A DNA stretch of 64,000 nucleotides from Streptococcus pseudopneumoniae (GTDB lineage: Bacteria; Bacillota; Bacilli; Lactobacillales; Streptococcaceae). The translations under genes were made by a program, and so were the position numbers. Shown here piece by piece: positions 33,151 to 42,699 of the stretch (position 1 is its first letter; each line of letters starts with the position of its first letter). The stretch spans positions 43,962 to 107,961 of the forward strand of contig NZ_JUUZ01000010.1 in assembly GCF_001074155.1 (NCBI RefSeq), read 5' to 3'. The notes beneath the pieces were generated by a model that saw nothing but the letters and a program-made list of their open reading frames with translations, was not told the origin of the DNA and did no database searches.

Positions 33151-34505
33151 CTTTGTTCCTCTCTCTTCGAAATACTTGAAAACTTGTTATACTCTTTTTG
33201 AAAAATCAATTCTACCGTTCCACGTGCACCGCTACGGTTTTTCTCGATAATAACTTCTACTTTGTTATTTGGAAGTCCTTCCTCTTCTTCACCACCACGC
33301 TCATAATAGTCATCACGATAGAGAAAGGCTACGATATCCGCATCCTGCTCGATAGACCCAGACTCACGAATATCTGATAATACTGGCCTTTTATCTTGAC
33401 GTTGCTCAACACTACGCGACAGCTGACTTAGCGCGATAACAGGCACCTTCAGTTCCTTGGCCAGAATTTTCAACTGACGTGAAATCTCTGAAACCTCTTG
33501 TTGGCGGTTCTCACGACCAGTCCCTGTAATTAACTGCAGGTAGTCAATCAAGATCAATCCAAGATTGCCTGTTTCCTGAGACAATTTTCTGGCGCGTGAA
33601 CGAATCTCCGTAATTCGAATTCCAGGGGTATCGTCAATATAGATACTTGCTTTTGCAAGATTACCTTGAGCAATCGTATATTTGCGCCACTCTTCCTCAG
33701 TCAATTGCCCTGTACGGATAGAGTGAGACTCTACTAGTCCTTCGGCAGCCAACATACGATCGACCAGACTCTCAGCACCCATCTCAAGTGAGAAAATTGC
33801 AACGGTCTTGTCAAGCTTGGTTCCAATATTTTGAGCAATATTCAAGGCAAAAGCAGTCTTACCAACCGCAGGACGAGCAGCAAGAATGATTAACTCCTCC
33901 TCGTGCAAACCAGTTGTCATATGATCCAAATCTTTATAACCAGTTGCAATCCCCGTAATATCTGACGTTTGTTGTGATCGAACTTCCAGATTCCCAAAAT
34001 TAAGATTTAAAATGTCACGAATGTTTCTAAAACCACTACGATTTGCATTCTCACTGACATCGATCAAACCTTTTTCTGCTCGCGCAATGATTTCATCTGC
34101 TGGACTTGAGGCTTCGTAAGCTTGGTTTACAGACTCTGTCAACTTCGCAATCAAACGACGAAGCGTGGCTTTCTCTGCTACAATTTTTGCATAGTATTCA
34201 GCATTTGCAGAGGTTGGTACAGAGTTGATAATCTCAACAAGGTAGGACAAGCCACCAATATTTTGCAAATCACCTTGATCATCTAATATCGTACGAACAG
34301 TCGTTGCATCAATGGCTTCACCTCGATCTGACAAATCAACCATGGCCTGAAAAATCAAACGGTGAGCATACTTAAAGAAGTCTCGAGAGTCTATATATTC
34401 TCGAACAAACACGAGTTTACTCTCATCGATAAATATAGCTCCCAATACAGATTGTTCTGCCAAAATATCCTGGGGCTGAACTCGTAGTTCCTCTACTTCT
34501 GCCAT
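33147..34505 (-). CDS. dnaB: Replicative DNA helicase DnaB
   Basis: A 452-residue hexameric replicative helicase (called DnaC in B. subtilis). The N-terminal DnaB domain begins RVQPQDILAEQSVLGAIFIDE. The RecA-like C-terminal domain has Walker A in AARPAVGKTAFALN (~209-222), Walker B in LGLILIDYLQLI, and the DnaB motif LSQLSRSVEQRQDKRPVLSDIRESGSIEQDADIV. It sits 42 bases below rplI and overlaps veg, the standard rplI-dnaB order of Firmicutes. Confidence 0.97.
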   Translation of the reverse strand: MAEVEELRVQPQDILAEQSVLGAIFIDESKLVFVREYIDSRDFFKYAHRLIFQAMVDLSDRGEAIDATTVRTILDDQGDLQNIGGLSYLVEIINSVPTSANAEYYAKIVAEKATLRRLIAKLTESVNQAYEASSPADEIIARAEKGLIDVSENANRSGFRNIRDILNLNFGNLEVRSQQTSDITGIATGYKDLDHMTTGLHEEELIILAARPAVGKTAFALNIAQNIGTKLDKTVAIFSLEMGAESLVDRMLAAEGLVESHSIRTGQLTEEEWRKYTIAQGNLAKASIYIDDTPGIRITEIRSRARKLSQETGNLGLILIDYLQLITGTGRENRQQEVSEISRQLKILAKELKVPVIALSQLSRSVEQRQDKRPVLSDIRESGSIEQDADIVAFLYRDDYYERGGEEEEGLPNNKVEVIIEKNRSGARGTVELIFQKEYNKFSSISKREEQR

Positions 34506-34547
34506 CAGATTTTCCTTCCTTTTACAAAATCATTACTCAAATCTAGC

Positions 34548-35000
34548 TTAACCTTCTTTTACACGAAGATTGATGACGCTAGTTACATCCTGATAAATTT
34601 TTACTGGAACATCAATCAAGCCAACTGCTCGAATTGGCGCTTGTACTTGGATGTGACGTTTATCAATTTTAATTCCAAATTGTTTTTGGAGCTCTTCCGC
34701 AATTTTCTTGCTAGTAATTGAACCAAAAGTTCTTCCATCTGGACCAACTTTTTCAACAAACTCAACAATTGTTTCTTCTGCTTCAAGTTTCGCCTTAATT
34801 TCTTGTGCTTCTGCAAGAAGTTGAGCATGTGCTTTTTCTTCAGATTTTTGCTTCCCGCGCAACTCACCAATTGCTTGTGAAGTCGCTTCTTTAGCAAGGT
34901 TTTTCTTAATCAAAAAGTTTTGCGCATAACCTGTTGGCACTTCCTTGATCTCGCCTTTTTTCCCTTTTCCTTTTACATCTGCTAAAAAGATTACTTTCAT
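34548..35000 (-). CDS. rplI: 50S ribosomal protein L9
   Basis: A 150-residue L9 protein, normal length. The N-terminal rRNA-binding domain [33 protein letters not shown] is joined by the long helix (~40-75) to the C-terminal domain ([33 protein letters not shown]). Its start codon overlaps the gdpP stop by 4 bases, and it precedes dnaB, so the order gdpP-rplI-dnaB-veg is one transcription unit. Confidence 0.97.
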   Translation of the reverse strand: MKVIFLADVKGKGKKGEIKEVPTGYAQNFLIKKNLAKEATSQAIGELRGKQKSEEKAHAQLLAEAQEIKAKLEAEETIVEFVEKVGPDGRTFGSITSKKIAEELQKQFGIKIDKRHIQVQAPIRAVGLIDVPVKIYQDVTSVINLRVKEG

Positions 35001-36970
35001 TCTTCTGTCTCCTTTTCTCTAATTTCATTAGAAATAACGGTTTTTAGTTTATCACCCGCTTCTTGCAGACTCATATCTGCAAGTCGAGCAGCTGCCAAGT
35101 TGAAGTGGCCTCCGCCACCCAATTCTTCCATAATCCGTTGCACATTAATCTTACTACGACTTCGTGCAGAAATGGAAATATCCCCTTGGCGGTTTTTTGC
35201 AATGACAAAACTAGCTTCAATACCTGACATAGCTAACATAGTATCAGCTGCTTTACTAATCACTACAATATCATACTCCTTACCATCCTTGGCCTGAGCT
35301 ACAAGAATAGAAGGTTGTACGGCCTGTCCTTGCAAGATTAGCTCATTAACCAATCGATACTCTTCAAAGTCAGTCGCCGCAAGTTCTTGAATTACAATAC
35401 TATCACTACCACGTGTTCTTAGATAACTTGCCACGTCAAAGGTTCGGCTAGTTACACGAGAGGTGAAATTCTTAGTATCCAGCATCATACCGCCCATAAG
35501 AACACTAGCTTGGATACGACTTAAGCGTGCTTTCTTAGAGTTTTGGAATTGAATTAGCTCTGTTACAAGCTCGCTCGCACTACTTGCTCCACTCTCGATA
35601 TAGGTGATAACAGCATTTTCCGGGAAATCCTGATCTCGTCTATGGTGGTCAATAATGATGGTTTGTGTAAACAAATCATAAAACTCTTTTGACAAGGTTA
35701 AAGCTGTCTTAGAGTGGTCCACCATCACTAGCAAGGAACGATTAGTGACCATTCCCATAGCTTGAGTTAGAGGGATGAGTTTTGTTACTCCCTCATTCTC
35801 TAAAAATTGAATGGCACGATGAATGTCCGGAGACATTTGTTCTGCATCATAGACCACATAACTATCATCCAAGACGTTACTCGAGAACAATTGCATACCA
35901 ACAGCAGAGCCTAAAGCATCCATGTCTAAGTTTTTATGACCAACCACGAAGACATGGTCAACGCTTCTCAACTTTTCAGAGATTGCCGTCATCATTGCTC
36001 TTGTACGTGTTCTTGTTCGCTTAATAGAAGCTGCAGAACCACCACCAAAATAAATTGGATTTTTCGTCTCATCATTTTCTTTTACAACGACCTGGTCTCC
36101 CCCTCGAACTTCTGCAAGGTTGAGATTTGATAAAGCAACTTTACCAATACCCTCATGATCGCCATCACCGTATGACAAGCCCATACTCATGGTTAAGGCT
36201 AAATCTCTCTGCTTAGCTTCTTCACGGAAGGTATCAATTACAGAAAATTTATCCTGCATCAATTGCTCTAATACCGTATAGTCGGTAAATAAGTAAAAAC
36301 GATCCATGGTCACTCTACGAGAAAACATCTGATATTTTCCAGTAAATTCTGATACAAAATTTGCGACAAAACTATTAATATGACTGATGTCTGATTCAGA
36401 TGTTTCGTCCTCTAAATCATCATAATTATCTACCGAAATAATACCAATAACAGGGCGACTTGTAACCAATTCTACTGTGGCTTCGTACTCTCCAGAAACG
36501 TCAAAAAAGTAGAGCACGCCAGAATTTCTATCTAGATGCACTGCATAACGTTTTTCCCCCACATTTGCATAAATTCCAGGCGAAGATATGGATGTTTTTA
36601 TAATTTCTTGAAGTTGAGGAAGGTCAATTTCTCCATCTTCCGTTGTCAACATTAACTCTGCGTAGGGATTGAACCACTCAATCTCACTGCTTTCCATGTT
36701 TAGCTTGACAACTCCAACAGGCATCTGTTCTAAGAGTGAACTTAAACTATCTTCTGCCTGATGGTTTACGTATTGGATTTGTTCAATTTCTGTTTTTTGA
36801 TAAGATTTCTTCTGAAAATAAAATAGCAAAAGAAATGTCACCATTAAGAAAAATAAGCATGCTATTGTGACTAGGTTATTTTGAAGAAAAATAACCAATA
36901 CAGTCATGATTATAAAGGAAATCCCAACAAATAAGAATATAAAAAAGGGATTCATTTCATTTTTTTTCAT
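34997..36970 (-). CDS. gdpP: Cyclic-di-AMP phosphodiesterase GdpP
   Basis: A 657-residue membrane phosphodiesterase that cleaves c-di-AMP. Two N-terminal membrane helices (~8-50), a PAS-like domain ([27 protein letters not shown]), a degenerate GGDEF domain (~170-300) and a DHH/DHHA1 domain with [33 protein letters not shown] and [12 protein letters not shown]. The DHH and metal-binding residues are intact. The start at MKKNEMN has AGAGG 6 bases upstream; the alternative upstream start lies at the transcript start itself. It controls potassium/osmotic and cell-wall stress responses. Confidence 0.95.
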   Translation of the reverse strand: MKKNEMNPFFIFLFVGISFIIMTVLVIFLQNNLVTIACLFFLMVTFLLLFYFQKKSYQKTEIEQIQYVNHQAEDSLSSLLEQMPVGVVKLNMESSEIEWFNPYAELMLTTEDGEIDLPQLQEIIKTSISSPGIYANVGEKRYAVHLDRNSGVLYFFDVSGEYEATVELVTSRPVIGIISVDNYDDLEDETSESDISHINSFVANFVSEFTGKYQMFSRRVTMDRFYLFTDYTVLEQLMQDKFSVIDTFREEAKQRDLALTMSMGLSYGDGDHEGIGKVALSNLNLAEVRGGDQVVVKENDETKNPIYFGGGSAASIKRTRTRTRAMMTAISEKLRSVDHVFVVGHKNLDMDALGSAVGMQLFSSNVLDDSYVVYDAEQMSPDIHRAIQFLENEGVTKLIPLTQAMGMVTNRSLLVMVDHSKTALTLSKEFYDLFTQTIIIDHHRRDQDFPENAVITYIESGASSASELVTELIQFQNSKKARLSRIQASVLMGGMMLDTKNFTSRVTSRTFDVASYLRTRGSDSIVIQELAATDFEEYRLVNELILQGQAVQPSILVAQAKDGKEYDIVVISKAADTMLAMSGIEASFVIAKNRQGDISISARSRSKINVQRIMEELGGGGHFNLAAARLADMSLQEAGDKLKTVISNEIREKETEE

Positions 36971-36989
36971 TACAAACCTCTTGCGCAAT

Positions 36990-36998
36990 ATTATACCA
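36990..36998 (-). promoter_or_regulatory. Extended -10 promoter of gdpP
   Basis: Minus strand TGGTATAAT, a perfect extended -10, 19 bases before the gdpP start. The sequence above it (GCAAATATGG) is nearly the same as that above the rlbA-recF promoter. Confidence 0.75.
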
Positions 36999-37068
36999 TA
37001 TTTGCACTGAAAAAGCGACCTTTAAAGAAGGAATAGCACTTGTGCTCAAATGTAGCATGTAGGAACAC

Positions 37069-37104
37069 AAAAGGTGGTTTACACTAGTGTAAACCACCTT
37101 TTTA
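37069..37104 (-). terminator. Terminator of hpf (perfect 30-base palindrome)
   Basis: Positions 37071-37100 form a perfect palindrome with arms AAGGTGGTTTACACT and its complement, flanked by A and T runs, so it can stop transcription both ways. It is 19 bases after the hpf stop. Confidence 0.9.
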
Positions 37105-37122
37105 GTCTAAGCATATTAAGTA

Positions 37123-37671
37123 TTATGATTCTTTCACTTCAAGAAGACCAATATCTCCATCTTCGCGTCGATAAATAACATTTGTAGTTTCATCTTCAAC
37201 ATCGATGTAAATGAAGAAATCATGACCCAATAAGTCCATCTGAAGAAGTGCTTCTTCAAGATCCATTGGTTTTAAATCAATTTGTTTTGAACGAACAACT
37301 TTAGGTTGAGCAGCATCTGTCTCTTCTACCAAGGTATCTGTAAATAGTTGGCTAGTAGAAACTTTATTTCTGTTTTTACGTTCAATTTTAGTTTTATTTT
37401 TACGGATTTGGCGTTCAATCTTATCTGTCACCAAATCAATAGATCCATACATATCTTGAGAAACGTCTTCTGCACGAAGAGTAATAGATCCAAGTGGAAT
37501 TGTTACTTCTACCTTAGCAGTCTTTTCACGATACACTTTCAAATTTACACGCGCATCTAATTCTTGATCTGCTTGGAAGTATTTTTCGATCTTTTCGAGT
37601 TTAGAAACTACATAATCACGAATTGCTTCTGTTACTTCTAGGTTTTCACCACGGATACTATATTTAATCAT
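37123..37671 (-). CDS. hpf: Ribosome hibernation promoting factor, long form
   Basis: A 182-residue long-form HPF, which dimerises 70S ribosomes into inactive 100S particles in stationary phase. The N-terminal S30AE/YfiA domain (MIKYSIRGENLEVTEAIRDYVVSKLEKIEKYF) and the C-terminal dimerisation domain (VVRSKQIDLKPMDLEEALLQMDLLGHDFFIYIDVEDETTNVIYRREDGDIGLLEV, as one continuous region) are both complete. It is a single-gene unit with its own promoter and terminator. A near-cre sequence overlaps the -10, hinting at carbon control. Confidence 0.95.
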   Translation of the reverse strand: MIKYSIRGENLEVTEAIRDYVVSKLEKIEKYFQADQELDARVNLKVYREKTAKVEVTIPLGSITLRAEDVSQDMYGSIDLVTDKIERQIRKNKTKIERKNRNKVSTSQLFTDTLVEETDAAQPKVVRSKQIDLKPMDLEEALLQMDLLGHDFFIYIDVEDETTNVIYRREDGDIGLLEVKES

Positions 37672-37722
37672 ATAAGTACCTTCTTTCTAAACATATTTGT
37701 TTTTCTATATTTATTATAACGC

Positions 37723-37751
37723 TTTCAAAAAATTATTGCAATCTTTTTCCT
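37723..37751 (-). promoter_or_regulatory. Promoter of hpf with overlapping cre-like site
   Basis: Minus strand: -35 TTGCAA (37751-37746), 17-base spacer, -10 TATAAT (37728-37723). TGAAAGCGTTATAA (37737-37724) matches the cre consensus with one mismatch and overlaps the -10. Confidence 0.65.
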
Positions 37752-38413
37752 CATCTTACGAGGGAAAATGTTCTAACCTCTTCTGCTCCTGCCTTCTCGA
37801 GCAGTATTTTAACACGGTTAACAGTAGCTCCAGTCGTATAAATATCATCAATCAATAAAATCTTCTTTGGAATCCTAATGCCTTCTTTAATAAAAAACGG
37901 AAGTTCCGTGGCCAAACGCTCCGAACGATTTTTAGAAGAACTTGCTTTCTCTTCTCTTTTCCCTAATATATCCTGATGAGAAAGCCCTGCAGCCTCTATT
38001 AGGCCTGCAACCTGATTAAAACCTCTTTTTGCATACCTCTCAGGGCTTAACGGTATTAAAATAAAATGATAGTCCTTGTATTTTTTTAAATTCTCATTTA
38101 AAATCATTGCAAAAACTTTTCGGAGAATATAATCGCCATCAAATTTGTAACGATTAAAGAAGTCTTTCATAGCTTGATTATAACTAAAAATCGCTTCATG
38201 GCTTACTTCAATCCCTTCTTTACACCAAAGTTGACAATCTTGACACAAAGTTGACAATCCTTTTTTATAACAATTTGGGCAATGTTCTTCCCCAATAATT
38301 TCAAAACTTGAGTAACAAGCTAAACAAAGTGAGCCCTCCTCCTTTTTCAAAATAAGAAGCTCTCCAAAAGTTAGAGTTTTCTTCAAATGTTGGGCACATA
38401 GTAAACAAATCAT
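37751..38413 (-). CDS. comFC: Competence protein ComFC, phosphoribosyltransferase-like
   Basis: A 220-residue late competence protein. Zinc-finger-like Cys pairs lie at C3-C6, C30-C33, C45-C48 and C57-C60, and the C-terminal phosphoribosyltransferase fold has the PRPP-binding motif KILLIDDIYTTGATVNRV. It works with ComFA in uptake of single-stranded DNA. Its start overlaps the comFA stop by 4 bases, so the two are coupled under the ComX box above comFA. Confidence 0.93.
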   Translation of the reverse strand: MICLLCAQHLKKTLTFGELLILKKEEGSLCLACYSSFEIIGEEHCPNCYKKGLSTLCQDCQLWCKEGIEVSHEAIFSYNQAMKDFFNRYKFDGDYILRKVFAMILNENLKKYKDYHFILIPLSPERYAKRGFNQVAGLIEAAGLSHQDILGKREEKASSSKNRSERLATELPFFIKEGIRIPKKILLIDDIYTTGATVNRVKILLEKAGAEEVRTFSLVR

Positions 38414-39708
38414 AGGCCTGCCTCCTTGTTCATCAGTTTAATTTCCTTTATAGCATTCTTAATCGAACGATTTAATCCATTATGAAAGAAAATTAGATCT
38501 CCTGTAGGTCTATCCATGCTACGACCTACACGTCCTCCAATTTGAATGAGGCTTGATTTTGTAAAAAGACGATGGTTTGCTTCTACGACACAGACATCCA
38601 CACAAGGGAAGGTAACTCCGCGCTCCAATATTGTTGTGCTTATCAATATGGTCAATTCCCTATCCCTAAAAGCTTGAACTTGCTCTAATCTATCTACAGT
38701 AACTGAGGATACGAAACCAATTTTCTCATTTGGAAATGTCTCTTGTAAGATTTCCTTCAACTTCTCTCCCTTTGTAATTTCTGATGCAAATATTAGTAAG
38801 GGGTAGCCAGTTCTTCTCTGGTTTTCAACATATCTTTTTAGCTTTGGTGGTAGGTGAAACTTATCCAAACATTTATCCAGACCAGATAACCAAACGGGTT
38901 TTGGAATAATTAAAGGATTTCCATGGAACCGCCTTGGCAGGCTTAGTCGTTTTAGCTTCCCTAAGCGAACCTTCTTATCCAACTCATCTGTAGAAGTTGC
39001 AGTGAGAAAAATTCTGAGTCCATTTTCCTTTACACAATTCTTTACAGCTTTGTAAAGCATCTTGTTGTCAACATAGGGGAATGCATCTACTTCATCTACT
39101 ATTAGTAAATCAAAAGCGTGATAAAACTTTAATAATTGATGAGTTGTTGCAACAACTAGTGGTGTCCGAAAGTATGGTTCAGACTCACCATGCAGTAAAG
39201 CTATTTCACAAGCAAAGTCATTCTGCAATCGCTTATACAATTCCAAACAAACATCTATCCGTGGACTTGCTAGACAAACTGCGCCACCATCATTAATAAC
39301 TTTCGCAACAACTTTATAAATCATCTCTGTCTTCCCAGCGCCAGTCACTGCATGAACTAAAGTCGGTTGCTGGTTCTCTACTGCCTGAAGTAATCCTTCT
39401 GATACTTTCTCTTGAAATGGAGTCAATTGTCCCTTCCATTTAAGAACATCTTGTTTAGGAAAATCTTCTTGAGGGAAATAATATAAGGCCTGATCACTCC
39501 TAACTCGCTTCATCAACAAACATTCTCGGCAGTAATGAGCATTAATAGGTAGAGACCATTCATCTTGAATCATACTATCACATCGTTGGCAGAAGAGTTT
39601 CCCCTTCTCTTTTCTCATGCTTGGCAGCTTCTCCGCCAGTTGTCGTTCTTCAGGGCTTAATTCTTGTTCTGTAAAAAGTCGACCAAGATAATTTGGATTT
39701 ATTTTCAT
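38410..39708 (-). CDS. comFA: DNA uptake helicase/translocase ComFA
   Basis: A 432-residue DEAD-type ATPase that drives inward movement of transforming DNA at the membrane. A zinc site is formed by C40, C43, C60 and C63 (FCQRC...YCREC). Walker A is HAVTGAGKTEM (~119-129), Walker B/DEAD is LLIVDEVDAFPY, and C-terminal helicase motifs include FLTATST, ISTTILERGVTFP and QIGGRVGRSMD. No Shine-Dalgarno is visible, and the ComX box ends only 7 bases before the ATG, so the mRNA may be leaderless. The start matches the pneumococcal protein N-terminus as I recall it. Confidence 0.96.
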   Translation of the reverse strand: MKINPNYLGRLFTEQELSPEERQLAEKLPSMRKEKGKLFCQRCDSMIQDEWSLPINAHYCRECLLMKRVRSDQALYYFPQEDFPKQDVLKWKGQLTPFQEKVSEGLLQAVENQQPTLVHAVTGAGKTEMIYKVVAKVINDGGAVCLASPRIDVCLELYKRLQNDFACEIALLHGESEPYFRTPLVVATTHQLLKFYHAFDLLIVDEVDAFPYVDNKMLYKAVKNCVKENGLRIFLTATSTDELDKKVRLGKLKRLSLPRRFHGNPLIIPKPVWLSGLDKCLDKFHLPPKLKRYVENQRRTGYPLLIFASEITKGEKLKEILQETFPNEKIGFVSSVTVDRLEQVQAFRDRELTILISTTILERGVTFPCVDVCVVEANHRLFTKSSLIQIGGRVGRSMDRPTGDLIFFHNGLNRSIKNAIKEIKLMNKEAGL

Positions 39709-39715
39709 ACTTCTT

Positions 39716-39723
39716 TATTCGTA
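39716..39723 (-). promoter_or_regulatory. ComX (SigX) cin-box of comFA-comFC
   Basis: The minus strand reads TACGAATA, a perfect ComX-dependent late-competence box. This is the only exact copy noticed in the window. Confidence 0.9.
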
Positions 39724-39751
39724 AAATCTAGAACTTTAGACTATTTTTTAG

Positions 39752-39757
39752 TACAAT
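39752..39757 (+). promoter_or_regulatory. Candidate -10 of yigZ
   Basis: TACAAT lies 6 bases before the yigZ ATG, with TAGAAC as a poor -35 at 17 bases. No ribosome site lies between, so a transcript from here would be leaderless. Confidence 0.45.
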
Positions 39758-39763
39758 AAAAAT

Positions 39764-40399
39764 ATGGAATTTAGAACTATAAAAGAGGACGGACAAGTCC
39801 AAGAAGAAATCAAAAAATCACGATTTATTTGTCATGCAAAACGTGTCTATAGTGAAGAAGAAGCTCGTGCCTTTATCACTGCTATCAAAAAAGAACACTA
39901 TAAGGCTACCCACAACTGCTCTGCTTTTATTATCGGTGAGCGCAGTGAAATCAAGCGAACCAGTGATGATGGGGAGCCAAGTGGAACTGCTGGTATACCT
40001 ATGCTAGGAGTTCTAGAAAATCACAATTTGACCAATGTTTGTGTAGTTGTTACCAGATATTTTGGTGGTATTAAACTGGGAGCAGGAGGTCTTATTCGCG
40101 CTTATGCAGGTAGTGTTGCCTTAGCTGTCAAAGAAATTGGAATTGTTGAAATTAAAGAACAAGCAGGGATTCAAATTCAAATGAGCTATGCTCAATATCA
40201 AGAGTATGGGAATTTTCTTAAAGAACATAATCTTATGGAACTCGAAACCAACTTTACAGATCAAGTTGACACAATTATTTTTGTCGATAAAGAAGATAAA
40301 GAGGATACCAAAGCTGCCCTCATAGAATTTTTTAACGGGAAAGTTATCCTAAAAGATCAAGGGTTACGAGAAGTTGAAGTTCCTGTAAACCTTGTGTAA
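39764..40399 (+). CDS. YigZ/IMPACT-family protein
   Basis: A 211-residue protein with the N-terminal UPF0029 (IMPACT) domain (HNCSAFIIGERSEIKRTSDDGEPSGTAGIPML; VVVTRYFGGIKLGAGGLIRAYAG) and a C-terminal ferredoxin-like DUF1949 domain. The family is linked to translation regulation in eukaryotes; the bacterial role is unclear. It is divergent from the comFA operon. The ATG at 39764 has no Shine-Dalgarno upstream but is the natural family start (MEFRTIKEDGQVQEEIKKSRF), which supports leaderless translation. A terminator follows at 40466. Confidence 0.9.
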   Translation: MEFRTIKEDGQVQEEIKKSRFICHAKRVYSEEEARAFITAIKKEHYKATHNCSAFIIGERSEIKRTSDDGEPSGTAGIPMLGVLENHNLTNVCVVVTRYFGGIKLGAGGLIRAYAGSVALAVKEIGIVEIKEQAGIQIQMSYAQYQEYGNFLKEHNLMELETNFTDQVDTIIFVDKEDKEDTKAALIEFFNGKVILKDQGLREVEVPVNLV

Positions 40400-40465
40400 A
40401 GTACTTTTAAATACCTTCCCTCAATTTTTAGATTTACACTGACTATTTTTCTGATTGTTATAAAA

Positions 40466-40490
40466 AAATCCTATCGCTTCGATAGGATTT
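40466..40490 (+). terminator. Terminator of yigZ
   Basis: Stem AAATCCTATCG-CTT-CGATAGGATTT, 66 bases after the stop, with a modest T-rich tail (CTATATTTT). Confidence 0.75.
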
Positions 40491-40496
40491 CTATAT

Positions 40497-40525
40497 TTTA
40501 CAAAAGTTTAAGATAGCGTTATACT
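40497..40525 (+). promoter_or_regulatory. Promoter of cysK
   Basis: -35 TTTACA (40497-40502), 17-base spacer, -10 TATACT (40520-40525), then AGAGGTG before the cysK start. Confidence 0.8.
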
Positions 40526-40554
40526 AGAAGCATCTTATATAAAGAGGTGCTAAC

Positions 40555-41481
40555 ATGGCTATTTATAACAATATCACAGAACTTATCGGAAAAACACCGA
40601 TTGTTAAATTGAATAACATTGTACCAGAAGGTGCAGCAGACGTTTACGTAAAACTAGAAGCTTTTAACCCAGGTTCATCCGTTAAAGACCGCATCGCTCT
40701 TAGTATGATTGAAAAAGCAGAACAAGAGGGTAAACTGAAACTAGGCTCAACTATTGTAGAAGCAACAAGCGGAAACACTGGTATCGGTCTTTCATGGGTT
40801 GGTGCTGCTAAAGGTTATAAAGTTGTCATCGTTATGCCTGAAACAATGAGTGTTGAACGCCGCAAGATCATCCAAGCTTATGGTGCTGAACTAGTCCTCA
40901 CTCCAGGTAGTGAAGGAATGAAAGGTGCGATTGCAAAAGCGCAAGAAATTGCTGCTGAACGTGATGGTTTCCTACCATTACAGTTTAATAACCAAGCTAA
41001 CCCAGAAGTTCACGAAAGAACAACAGGAGCTGAAATTCTAGCTGATTTCGGAGCTGATGGTTTAGATGCCTTTGTTGCCGGTGTTGGTACTGGAGGAACT
41101 ATTTCTGGTGTCTCTCACGCTCTTAAATCGGCTAATTCAGACATTCAAGTTTTTGCAGTTGAGGCAGACGAGTCAGCAATCTTATCAGGTGAAAAACCAG
41201 GACCTCACAAAATTCAAGGTATCTCTGCAGGATTCATCCCAGAAACACTTGATACAGAAGCTTATGATGGTATCGTTCGCGTGACATCAGACAATGCTCT
41301 TGCACTTGGTCGCGAAATTGGTGGAAAAGAAGGCTTCTTGGTAGGTATTTCTTCTGCCGCAGCTATCTATGCAGCAATCGAAGTTGCTAAAAAACTTGGG
41401 GCAGGTAAAAAAGTCCTTGCGCTTGCACCAGATAACGGAGAACGTTACCTATCTACAGCGCTCTATGAGTTCGAAGTCTAG
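40555..41481 (+). CDS. cysK: Cysteine synthase (O-acetylserine sulfhydrylase)
   Basis: A 308-residue PLP enzyme that makes cysteine from O-acetylserine and sulfide. The PLP lysine is K44 in [12 protein letters not shown]; the substrate loop is [11 protein letters not shown], and the phosphate-binding loop is [11 protein letters not shown]. Full family length. It stands alone between its own promoter and a terminator at 41496. The gene is sometimes labelled cysM in streptococci. Confidence 0.96.
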   Translation: MAIYNNITELIGKTPIVKLNNIVPEGAADVYVKLEAFNPGSSVKDRIALSMIEKAEQEGKLKLGSTIVEATSGNTGIGLSWVGAAKGYKVVIVMPETMSVERRKIIQAYGAELVLTPGSEGMKGAIAKAQEIAAERDGFLPLQFNNQANPEVHERTTGAEILADFGADGLDAFVAGVGTGGTISGVSHALKSANSDIQVFAVEADESAILSGEKPGPHKIQGISAGFIPETLDTEAYDGIVRVTSDNALALGREIGGKEGFLVGISSAAAIYAAIEVAKKLGAGKKVLALAPDNGERYLSTALYEFEV

Positions 41482-41495
41482 TCTCCTAAATACAC

Positions 41496-41525
41496 AAAGC
41501 CCTTTAACAAGGGCTTTTTATTTTT
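41496..41525 (+). terminator. Terminator of cysK
   Basis: Stem AAAGCCCTT-TAAC-AAGGGCTTT followed by TTATTTTTTTT. Confidence 0.9.
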
Positions 41526-41544
41526 TTTATAAAGTTTTTCTATA

Positions 41545-41572
41545 TGAAAAAGGAAGCAAATCTGCTTCCTCT
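41545..41572 (-). terminator. Terminator of the rpsB-tsf operon
   Basis: Minus-strand stem AGGAAGCA-GATT-TGCTTCCT followed by TTTTTC, about 10 bases after the tsf stop. Confidence 0.85.
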
Positions 41573-41580
41573 TTTTATTA

Positions 41581-42621
41581 TTAGTTATTCAAAGCTGCCG
41601 CCATTGTAGCTGCAACTTCAGCTTCAAAGTCATTTGCAGCTTTTTCGATACCTTCACCAACTTCAAAGCGAGCGAACTCAACTACTGAAGCGTTAACTGA
41701 TTCAAGATATGCTTCAACTGTCTTGCTGTCATCCATGATGTATACTTGTGCAAGAAGTGTGTATGCTTGGTCAACTTTAGTGTTGTCAAGCATGAAGCGA
41801 TCCATTTTACCTGGAATGATTTTATCCCAGATTTTTTCTGGTTTACCTTCTGCAGCCAACTCTGCTTTAATGTCAGCTTCAGCTTGAGCGATAACTTCAT
41901 CAGTCAATTGTGCTTTTGATCCATACTTCAAGTGTGGAAGTGCTGGTTTGTTAACCATTGCACGGCTTTCGTTATCTTGGTCGATTACGTGGTTCAATTG
42001 AGCCAACTCATCTTTAACAAATTGCTCATCCAATTCTTTGTATGAAAGAACTGTTGGTTTCATCGCAGCAATATGCATTGAGATTTGTTTAGCAAGTGCT
42101 TCGTCTCCACCTTCGATTACAGAGATAACACCGATACGTCCGCCGTTGTGTTGGTAAGCACCGAAGTGTTGTGCATCTGTTTTTTCAAGTAAAGCAAAAC
42201 GACGGAATGAGATTTTTTCTCCGATAGTCGCTGTTGCAGATACATATGCAGCTTCAAGTGTTTCACCTGAAGGCATTGTCAATGCAAGTGCTTCTTCGTT
42301 GTTAGCTGGTTTACCTTCAGCGATTACTTTAGCTGTTGCATTTACCAATTCAACGAATTGAGCATTTTTCGCAACGAAGTCAGTTTCAGCATTTACTTCA
42401 ACTACTGCTGCGACGTTACCGTTAACAAATACACCAGTCAAACCTTCTGCAGCAACACGGTCAGCTTTTTTAGCTGCCTTAGCCATACCTTTTTCGCGAA
42501 GCAATTCAATCGCTTTTTCGATATCACCTTCAACTTCGACCAATGCTTTCTTAGCGTCCATGACACCAGCACCAGATTTTTCACGCAACTCTTTAACAAG
42601 TTTAGCTGTAATTTCTGCCAT
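41581..42621 (-). CDS. tsf: Elongation factor Ts
   Basis: A 346-residue EF-Ts, the nucleotide exchange factor of EF-Tu. The N-terminal UBA-like module ([24 protein letters not shown]) and the core [14 protein letters not shown] are plain. Streptococcal EF-Ts is longer than the E. coli protein through an insertion in the core, seen here as well. TAGGAGAATTAAA precedes the start. It lies 78 bases below rpsB, separated by a strong hairpin. Confidence 0.97.
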   Translation of the reverse strand: MAEITAKLVKELREKSGAGVMDAKKALVEVEGDIEKAIELLREKGMAKAAKKADRVAAEGLTGVFVNGNVAAVVEVNAETDFVAKNAQFVELVNATAKVIAEGKPANNEEALALTMPSGETLEAAYVSATATIGEKISFRRFALLEKTDAQHFGAYQHNGGRIGVISVIEGGDEALAKQISMHIAAMKPTVLSYKELDEQFVKDELAQLNHVIDQDNESRAMVNKPALPHLKYGSKAQLTDEVIAQAEADIKAELAAEGKPEKIWDKIIPGKMDRFMLDNTKVDQAYTLLAQVYIMDDSKTVEAYLESVNASVVEFARFEVGEGIEKAANDFEAEVAATMAAALNN

Positions 42622-42642
42622 TTTAATTCTCCTATATTTTTT

Positions 42643-42678
42643 AAAAATAGGAGAGCCGGGCTAAGCCCCGCCCTCCTA
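42643..42678 (-). terminator. Intercistronic attenuator/terminator between rpsB and tsf
   Basis: Minus-strand GC-rich hairpin with arms TAGGAGGGCGGGGC and GCCCGGCTCTCCTA, followed by TTTTTAAAA. It probably lets only part of the transcription pass into tsf. Confidence 0.8.
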
Positions 42679-42699
42679 GGTAATGATTAATTATTTGAA

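Noticed and set aside
33217..33230. parS-like GTTCCACGTGCACC in dnaB
   Set aside because: Two mismatches in the right half and no palindrome; it is explained by the coding sequence.
34616..34897. Lys/Leu-rich frame inside rplI
   Set aside because: Overlaps the certain L9 gene in another frame; no ribosome site; composition is a shadow of lysine codons.
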